Source: Aquanectria penicillioides (lineage: Eukaryota; Ascomycota; Sordariomycetes; Hypocreales; Nectriaceae). From it: a DNA stretch of 64,000 bases. Position numbers and translations under genes: made by a program. Below, one piece after another: positions 57,206 through 64,000 of this stretch (its first letter is position 1; each line of letters begins with the position of its first letter). The DNA lies in NCBI GenBank assembly GCA_003415625.1, contig PYIU01000007.1, forward strand, positions 3,162,001 to 3,226,000, written 5' to 3'. The notes beneath the pieces were generated by a model. It was not told the DNA's origin. It worked only from the letters and a program-made list of their open reading frames with translations, and ran no database searches.

Positions 57206-58068
57206 CTAAGTCTCAAATATGTACGTGTTTGCTATAGTTCCAATGTTTGTGATGCTCGCCTCGACAACATCTCCCGTCTGCAGCCAGGCAGGGGGCTGCA
57301 TAAAGGCTGCTACCCCGCCAGGCGTGCCCGTCAGGATCACGGTGCCGGCTCTCAGCGTGGTACCGCGGCTTAAATGAGCGATGAGATTGCCGACATCAAA
57401 CAGCAGGTCGTCCAGCTGTGCTTTCTGGCGCACTTCCCCGTTCACTCGTGTCACCAAGGTTAGACCGGCAACGTCTCCAGCGGCCTCGGGGGATACAATC
57501 ACGGGCCCCAGTGGACAGAACCCATCAAAGCTCTTTGCATATCCATGCTGCTGTCCACTGATGACCGGATTTTGCCAATATCGGCTGCTGACATCGTTTG
57601 CCACCGCGTACCCGAGGACATGCTTGTGGGCCTCCGCAGCGGTTGCGTTTTTGCAATCCCGGCCCAAAATCACAGCCAGTTCACCCTCATAATCCATGTT
57701 CGCGCATTCCGGGTCAATTTTGACATCTGAAAACGGCCCGTTGAGAGCATCTGGCGGCTTTGTAAAGACGGTAGGGTGCTGGGGAGTTGGCCACCCGGCT
57801 TCCGCGATATGGGTCTTGTAGTTCAGCCCGATTCCGTAAATGATTGGCGTATGCGGCAATGGGCACAATACCTTTGTACGTCAGTATCGAAAGTAAATGG
57901 ACATGATCTTACCTCTGAAATTTCCGCAGTCTCATCGGTCGCTTCCAGAGCCCAAGGGGTTTCCCCACGGTACACAGGGACGGATCCAACCAGCGTCTCC
58001 CCCGCTTCACCGAAACAAATACGACCACTAGGGTCCTTGAAACGAACGAGCCTCTTGAAAACAGCCAT
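57206..58068 (-). CDS. fumarylacetoacetate-hydrolase family enzyme (FAHD1-like)
   Basis: Two exons, 58068-57913 and 57871-57206, give 273 residues; the intron is 41 nt (GTAAGA...CAAAG). The fold is shown by YGIGLNYKTHIAEAG, metal ligands in MDYEGELAVILG (ExE), ANDVSSRYWQ and KSFDGFCPLGP, and the TGTPGGVAAFM loop. Short FAA enzymes of this type hydrolyse acylpyruvates or decarboxylate oxaloacetate in a Mg-dependent manner. It is a lone-domain enzyme, unlike the fused one at 32 kb. It converges with the AveC-like gene (59 bp apart). If its substrate is an acetoacetyl-type diketo acid, the product acetoacetate would feed the nearby synthetase. Confidence 0.92.
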
Positions 58069-58152
58069 GATAGAATGGTCAATTATGTCTTGTATGGTAG
58101 CTAATGGTTGGGCGGAACTCTTCTTTTATCCCGGCCGTTGGTGGGTCCGGAG

Positions 58153-58174
58153 CCGGAACAGCAACCTGTTCCGG
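58153..58174. promoter_or_regulatory. perfect CCGGAACAG palindrome upstream of FAA gene
   Basis: CCGGAACAG and its exact reverse complement CTGTTCCGG flank a CAAC spacer, 85-106 bp upstream of the FAA hydrolase start. Inverted CGG half-sites are typical targets of Zn2Cys6 dimers. The gap between the FAA start and the regulator stop is only 168 bp, so the site most likely serves the FAA gene. Confidence 0.6.
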
Positions 58175-58236
58175 CCGGCACGGAATGATGTATTTGTGCC
58201 TCAGATAGACTCCCACTCAACATTCAACTTGCAGAT

Positions 58237-60888
58237 CTACCCTTCTGGATTTTGCACATTCTCCGTCAACACCTCGTCTCCTTCAAAAATACTGCTAAAA
58301 GGCACCGATCCAAGCTGCGGAAACGTAGGCAAAAACGTGCACCAGTCTTCTAGTCCCAAAACCATGTCAAACGAAGGCATCTGGGAGGTGTTACCAATAT
58401 GAATCTGATCAGCTGCGAAATTACTAACCTCGGGGGCCGTTAGAGCTGGGCCCTCATTGGGTCGGGGTTCGAGTGGCACCCAAAGGTCGTTGGCTTTGGG
58501 GGCCCCGTTTCTCGTCTTTTTCACTAGGCTCCTAGCATATGATGCGATTTCTCTCGGGAAAGGAAATTCCAGTTCTGAAGAGGAGATGAACTCCAGATAG
58601 CCAAAATGCCCAACCACAATGTCCATAAGAGAGAGGTCCGAGGCTGTTGACGGGCTCAGGGGGTTCTTCAAGACACACACAAACATGTTGATTAATCCAA
58701 CCAACGGAAAGTAGAAGCTTAACCTGTTCTATATGAGCATCGAAATCATAGATTGAAGCGTGCACCTACCATACGGGCAATGCTGCCGTTATTTCGAGCC
58801 GCTGCACGGCTAAAATGATTTGCCTCGAGGCCTCGGCCACCCTCTCCGTGCTGTCCTGTATTTGAGCGTGGATTTCGGGTCTCACGCTAGCTTGCAAATC
58901 GGGCCGGTTCCACGGATAACAAAAGACGCCGTGAACAGCAATCACCAAGGCATAATATGAAAAGTGCAAATATAGGATCAGGAACACCTGGGACTCTGGC
59001 CGGGGGTGGTGGGTTTTGAATGGAGGAGGTGTCCTAAACGTGGGATGAAGTGATTCGCGCCATTGCCTCAGCCGAATGTCTAGCTCCTGTACTTGAGCTA
59101 GGATTGTTTCGGGGGACTCGCTCATTGATTTTGCCGAGTTGAGGCGCTTTCCAACAAGGGATGCGATTTGAGCTAGAGTTATCGTCTTCGTGACAAACTC
59201 CAAGGATGTATCAGACCCGTAGGTCAGATTCGTTGGGATAGGGCAACTGATGTAGTCATCGTCGATTGCCTAGTCGAATTAGCTGAGTTGATGCCCGACT
59301 TGGGGTTCTCACCGAAGGCCGCCCTGTTCTGTAAGCGAGGTGCTTCTCATAGGCATACAAGGTCCACCAGAGCTTCTGTCTGGAGGCAATTTCCTCATTC
59401 GATACCTGCGGTGACTGCAGGGTCATCAAGTGCAGTCCTTTTGATTGAGCAAGCCTCGTCGCGCTCGACAAAAGCATGTATTCCAGCGCTGGTGTACCGA
59501 GGGCCTCGGCATGAAAGGCCTGGGTTGTTAGTAACTGAAATCTTCTTCGGACAAGGTAGACTCACCATCAAGACCAAGGCTTGGATTGAAACCAGGCCGG
59601 TGTGAACATACAGCAAGTCGGTATGAACCGAGAGGGCATTTTCAAAGTACTTCCACGATTGGGACCTGGACTCTGCGAACGCGGTGGGGCTGGATCCCTG
59701 GGATAAAACAAAGCGGCATCCAGATGCGAATATTGTGTTTCGCAACGCATACCATGCCTTGTTTGATGCCCCTGGTCTTCCCTTGTAGTGGTCCTGCAAA
59801 TGACTTTCAAAGACCTTTCTATTGGTCACTTCAAAGATGGAGTCGAGGCAGTTTTCAAAGTACGCTGGAAAAATTAGCAGATTCTCCAACAGAAGCCGTC
59901 GACCAACCTTTTGTCCACAGTAGAGCCGTCTCAATATCGGGCTCGGGGGTTCTGATGGGGTCAATTACGCGATCGAGGTGCTCCCCGTTCATGACCTTTT
60001 TGGATAGCCGTCTGGCGCTCAGTAGAAACTCTGAAGTACCGGCTTGGCGCGATATCCACTCGACAGCCGGGATAGTGCAGATTGAAAGGTATGAAGCGCA
60101 TCCTAAAAAGTCAGCATGAGCCTCGAGTGAATGTATGGACCGTACCTTGGGGATCGGAGTTTTCCTATTATCATTAGCAATGTAAAATCAATGAGGCCGC
60201 ACGTACCTGCTCAGGAGCGCTGTGTTGGACACAGTCATCCGGGGCTGCGGTGCTAGGAGGTGACACGGGCATGTGCAAAACTGCCGAGCACACTGTCTCA
60301 TGCGGTATGTCTGTCGAGATGACCTTGGGAAGAGTTGGCGTCGCTGCAACACCAGGGCTGTATCCGTCGGACAACAACAATGGCATTTCCGGACAGGACG
60401 AAGGCATCATGGCCTGGAGGTCGCTTCCCGGCAGCGACGTAGAAGGTGAGGCCATGACTTCTGAAATAGCAGCGGGAACGGTGCCGGCTTGAACAGGGCT
60501 CCTTGGCCAGGGATCGGATGCTACGGAGCCGTCGACAATGCTGACGGCGCGGCTGTCGCTTGAACTTGACTGCGTGGCGGCGCGAAGGAGAACTTCCATG
60601 CGCGCCAGCCGGTCCTCCATGTCCTGCTCTCTTTCCTTACGCTTCCTGTTTCGCCTCCGTCTCTCTGGAAAGACACACGGTTCGTTGTGATCCTACACGA
60701 GTGAGCAATGAGCCTCAACGAGACGGGTCCACTAACGGTGCAGTTTCCACATGGGTGAGTCCCACTGCCTGTGGGGACTGTCAGTTCCAGATCGATCGAC
60801 TCTTCACCGCGGCCTTACATTTTGCTTTTTTGATTCTGCAGTACTCGCAAGCAAGCGGGCACTTAGTGGACTCGCGCTGTGTCGACAT
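58237..60888 (-). CDS. Zn2Cys6 fungal transcription factor (cluster 2 regulator)
   Basis: Nine exons: 60888-60819, 60768-60737, 60692-60207, 60164-60146, 60102-59908, 59864-59566, 59519-59313, 59269-58770 and 58723-58237, giving 764 residues with every junction in frame. The zinc cluster is split over the first three exons and reads CEYCRIKKAKC then SGTHPCGNCTDHNEPC, the exact CX2CX6CX5CX2CX6C spacing, followed by a basic linker and coiled coil (MEDRLARMEVLLRAA). The fungal-specific domain is seen in LLSSATRLAQSKGLHLMTLQ and SRQKLWWTLYAYEKHLAYRT. Exon 4 is only 19 nt. It is nuclear and probably controls the surrounding cluster through CCGG-type elements. It diverges from the FAD monooxygenase gene across an 886-bp gap. 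Confidence 0.92.
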
Positions 60889-61774
60889 TTTGTTAAATAG
60901 CACGAACAAGGCGTAGCAGTTGAGAGTTGCAGAGGCAGCCTCGACACGAAACTGGGCGACGGGCGTTCATGAATTGAGGGGCCCAGCTTGGCGTCCCATT
61001 CACGTGAATCGAGGACAGCTGAATCTTGAGGCCGGGGTTGTACAGGTACACGCAGCTGCCGGAGTTGCTCTGATCCCCGCGAACCCCGCAGTCCAGGATG
61101 ATTCCCGACTGAGTCGATAAAAGATGACTTGCCTTGATCATGAGTACGTGTAATCAACAGTCTACGAATTAGGATCTCAATCTCCAAGAACGAGCTAATC
61201 TGAGAAGACCCGAGCAATTCTGAGCAAATTCTACAATAAAACATGATCCAATTCGCAGTATCGAAGCGAGCCGCCTCGACGGCCTGGCCTGTCAACTGCC
61301 ATGGCCATGCTCCCATGAATGTGAATCGGCCTACGGGATCTAACCAGGTGAGTGCGGGGAAATGCGCTACACATCCCTGCAATCCGGGCACCAATCATGT
61401 GCTCTCTATTCTCGACTGGAGGGTAACATCAATGTTCAATTTCGTCCGGCCTCCGGAGCTGTGCAGTTCCGGATCCTTTGTGGCAACTCTGGCCCGCATT
61501 GGGCTGTTGCATTGACATACACCGCGCAACGACATGAGCGACTGCGGGGTGGTCAGGGATCTCGTCTCGGGATTGTGGTGCGGAGATTGGAGATTAACGG
61601 GCCTTGGGGCTGTAATCATGACTCCCATCAGGCCTCGGGGAACTAGGATTCCCGGCTCCGGCCGATCACTATCGCTGACGATCGACTAATAGATTGCAGC
61701 TCGCCGAGTTTCTGCTTAATATGAGATCATAGGCAACCGTCAGACTAGTTTGAAATATTCAAAACGAATTCATC
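60889..61774. other. divergent promoter between regulator and monooxygenase
   Basis: No convincing gene is seen. It contains CCGGAGCTGTGCAGTTCCGG at 61453-61472 (inverted CCGGA half-sites) and CGGCTCCGGCCG near 61652, in keeping with regulator binding. Confidence 0.5.
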
Positions 61775-63293
61775 ATGGCTCAACAGGACTCTCTCAAGCA
61801 TCTTACGGCGATTGTCATCGGAGCAGGGTTTGGCGGTCTTGCCGCCAGTATCGAGCTTGCGCTGCGAGGTGCCAAGGTCCGCGTGTTTGAATCTTTCCCC
61901 GAGGTCAAGTTGCTGGGTAATAATCAGTCTGCGCACGTAATTTCAACTGCTTACTGGAGTAGGTGATGTAATCCAAGTCCCGGCAAACGCAACGCGCCTC
62001 ATCAAGAGATGGGGGGATGTCCTTGATAAGATTGTCAGCGTCTCGGCTAGCCCGGATGTGATGACCATAGTGAACAAGGATGGCAAGGTCCTATTGGACC
62101 AGCAACTGCACACCGAATACGATGGCTTTCCGAATGTATATGGCCACCGCGGACGAATCCAACAAGCCTTCAACGACTATGCAGTCGCGCTTGGGGTTGA
62201 CATTACGCTCAACGCTGCCGTCACTGAGATTTTTGAAACCGAAACCTCTGCGGGAGTCCAGGCTGGCGGCGTCAAGTACGAAGCGGACCTCGTCATTGCT
62301 GCAGACGGAGTTCACAGTCAGTCGAGGAACCACGTCGTTGGCACTGTTGACAGGCCAAAGAAGAGTGGATTCGCCGTCTACCGCTCCTGGTTCCCTCTCC
62401 AACTGCTTGAGAATGATCCCATCACCGAGAGCCTTGCCAAGTCTAAAAAGCCCCTTTTCAAAGTCTGGATTGCAGAAAATACCCACGGGATTCTTACCAC
62501 GAACCCGGCCCTCAAGTCTGCGACCTGCTTCGTGACCCACAAGGTAAGCTGGCCGCATACGTTTATTGCAGAACTAACCCTTATAGGATCTGTCGGATAT
62601 CAAAGAGGACTGGAACCTCAAAGGCGAAATTCGAGACATGCTGGAGTGCGTGCAGGGCTGGGACACGCAGTTCCGCCACATTGTTGAAAAGATTCCCCCC
62701 GAGTGCCTCATCGACTACAAGCTTCTCTGGAGGGACCCGGTCTCCAAGTGGGTATCTGATAGCGGCCGCGTCTGCCTCGTCGGTGATGCGGCCCACCCGC
62801 ACCTGGCCACGTCGGGAACCGGGGCTGCGCAGGCCATCGAGGACGCCGCCACAATTGGCGCCCTGCTAGAGAAGACTGGGAAGATGAACATTCCGCTGGC
62901 ACTGAGAGCATATGAGAAGCTCAGGTACGTCGTCGGCAGATTTCTTTTAAAATGCACCCTCGGTAGTTGATAAATACGACCAGATATGAGCGCACCAGTT
63001 TGACCCAGCGCATGGGGTGGGAGACGCGACACGTATGGCATCAGACGGACTGGGACGCCGTGGCAGCGAACCCAGACATGCTCAAGTTTCCGCAGCCGGC
63101 CTGGCTCCTTGGGTCTGACGCTACAGAGTATGCCAAGGAGAACTTTGAGGCCGTCAAGGATCACGTTGAAAAGGGAACACCGTTCAAGTCCCAGAATATC
63201 CCGCCGGGGCATGTCCACAAGGATTGGACCATTGACGTGATGCTGTCGCACGAGGGTAAGCGGGTTGACAAGGAGTTTTACCAAACCAGATAG
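61775..63293 (+). CDS. FAD-dependent aromatic-ring monooxygenase
   Basis: Four exons, 61775-61916, 61963-62543, 62587-62924 and 62984-63293, give 456 residues; introns are 46, 43 and 59 nt. The three class A flavoprotein motifs are present: GAGFGGL with an acidic end of beta-2 (VRVFES), DLVIAADGVHS (DG motif) and VCLVGDAAHPHLATSGTGAA (GD motif). The whole resembles salicylate-hydroxylase-like enzymes, which hydroxylate phenolic or polyketide substrates with NAD(P)H and O2. No signal peptide or C-terminal anchor, so cytosolic. It is probably the oxygenation step of cluster 2, with the P450 that follows on the other strand. The substrate is unknown. Confidence 0.93.
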
Positions 63294-63389
63294 TGATAGT
63301 GGCAATATATCTTGAGTTTGTCTGAATTATCCGTATTATATGAATGTATTTATCTGTTTCAGTCAAGATTGCCTAAACCTGTCAAGGCT

Positions 63390-63640
63390 AGTCTAGCTGC
63401 TTCCCACCCTAATGAGGCACAGATGAATCTGTTGAATTCATAGTTGCCCGTCAAAGTTTCCTAGATATAGACTACTTCCCCTTGTTTCACTGAATGAGGC
63501 AAGACATGGATGATCAGTTGAATCCCTAGTTGCTCATCCAGTTCCATACATCTAGACTGCTGCCCAGCTCCCCAGCCGGATGATCCGTCGAATTCTAGTC
63601 ACCTAGTTTTTAGATACAGATTGCGTCCCTCCAGCTTCCC
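63390..63640. repeat. diverged 65-85 bp tandem repeats at the P450 3' end
   Basis: Three to four degenerate units share the order CTTCCC, (A)ATGAGGCA, GATGAATC, GTTGAATTC, TAGTTGCCC and TAGATATAGAC. They start near 63390, 63464 and 63554, with a last partial unit (CTTCCCCGAACGAGGCACGA) inside the P450 coding end. The array seems to derive from the 3' end of the P450 gene. Boundaries are approximate. Confidence 0.55.
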
Positions 63641-64000
63641 CGAACGAGGCACGAATAAATTCGGGTTTGAAATTGCCCTCGCTGTCGAGCTGCTTCTCCG
63701 CAAGCTGCCACTCCTTGAGCATCAGCCCTTTTCTGACCGAATCGCGTGGGTTGATTGTGCATCTGAAATGTCAGTTTAGTCTTTAAATCATCCGGGATTC
63801 TTACTCGAAATCCTCGGGCCGCACAATCATTCCCGGCGTCACTGCATCGCGGTCGATGGGCGTAAAGTTGCCGTTGGCGTCGCTGGCGCGGCTGATTGAG
63901 AACCCCCAGAGGATGCGCGAAATGGCAATGAACAAGTTGCGCTCCGCCACGTGGAACCCAGGGCAGACGCGACGCCCTGCACCGAATGTAAAATGCAGTC
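63603..64000 (-). CDS. cytochrome P450, C-terminal part (cut by window edge)
   Basis: Minus-strand gene entering from the right edge. Exons 64000-63805 and 63762-63603 are joined over a 42-nt intron (GTAAGA...TTTCAG). The heme-binding loop FGAGRRVCPG, with the axial Cys, opens the visible part and is followed by HVAERNLFIAISRILWGFSI, the L helix. The final exon gives CTINPRDSVRKGLMLKEW and a long polar tail ending SVSKN. Fungal P450s are ER-anchored monooxygenases; the anchor and I/K helices are outside the window. It converges with the FAD monooxygenase and is probably a tailoring or oxidation enzyme of cluster 2. Confidence 0.9.

Noticed and set aside
60893..61646. Small frames between the regulator and the monooxygenase (82-196 codons)
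   Set aside because: They overlap on both strands within a promoter-like, CGG-rich gap and carry no recognisable domain.

Overview
The window is nuclear DNA of a filamentous ascomycete (Pezizomycotina; Sordariomycetes/Hypocreales is my inference). Support: short introns of about 40-55 nt with GTAAGT/GTGAGT donors and TAG/CAG acceptors, two fungal Zn2Cys6 regulators, a Utp12-type nucleolar protein, an HRI1 homologue, a HeLo-domain protein, GPR1/FUN34 and DHA2 transporters, and decayed genes with C-to-T-type stops compatible with repeat-induced point mutation. All exon structures were derived by reading frames and splice sites by hand.

Layout. 1-25 kb is sparse. It holds a Utp12-domain protein (2.3-3.5 kb), a very long disordered protein on the minus strand (4.1-8.3 kb), a DHA2-type MFS transporter (12.6-14.2 kb), an unknown conserved disordered protein (21.3-23.4 kb) and a small PPxY protein (24.4-25.1 kb). 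Two long blocks (8.3-12.6 and 14.2-21.3 kb) show no convincing gene and contain C18 and G19 tracts. 26.2-28.4 kb encodes a HeLo-like/pseudokinase protein of the programmed-cell-death type.

28.6-36.5 kb is a compact catabolic-looking cluster: Zn2Cys6 regulator, acetate-permease-family transporter, FAA hydrolase apparently fused to an alpha/beta hydrolase, cytochrome b5-like protein and a metal-dependent amidohydrolase. The same CGGAGATG-type element lies before the regulator and in both divergent promoters. 36.5-43.8 kb is a decayed zone with two identical tRNA-Arg(ACG) genes, a broken cupin gene, a broken DUF3632-like gene, degenerate Ser/Thr-rich genes and one intact ankyrin gene. 43.8-50 kb carries an HRI1-like gene, a secreted multi-PAN/Apple protein and a secreted pectate lyase.

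50.5-64 kb is a second cluster: SDR, LITAF-like protein, acetoacetyl-CoA synthetase, DUF3237 protein, AveC-like membrane protein, FAA hydrolase, Zn2Cys6 regulator, FAD monooxygenase and a P450 cut by the window edge. A plausible logic is hydroxylation of a substrate, later C-C hydrolysis by the FAA hydrolase, and capture of released acetoacetate as acetoacetyl-CoA.

A striking technical pattern: seven reading-frame breaks in four otherwise good genes are each explained by one missing base in or beside a short C (or G) run. This looks like systematic homopolymer under-calling rather than biology, and it hides the true extent of those genes.
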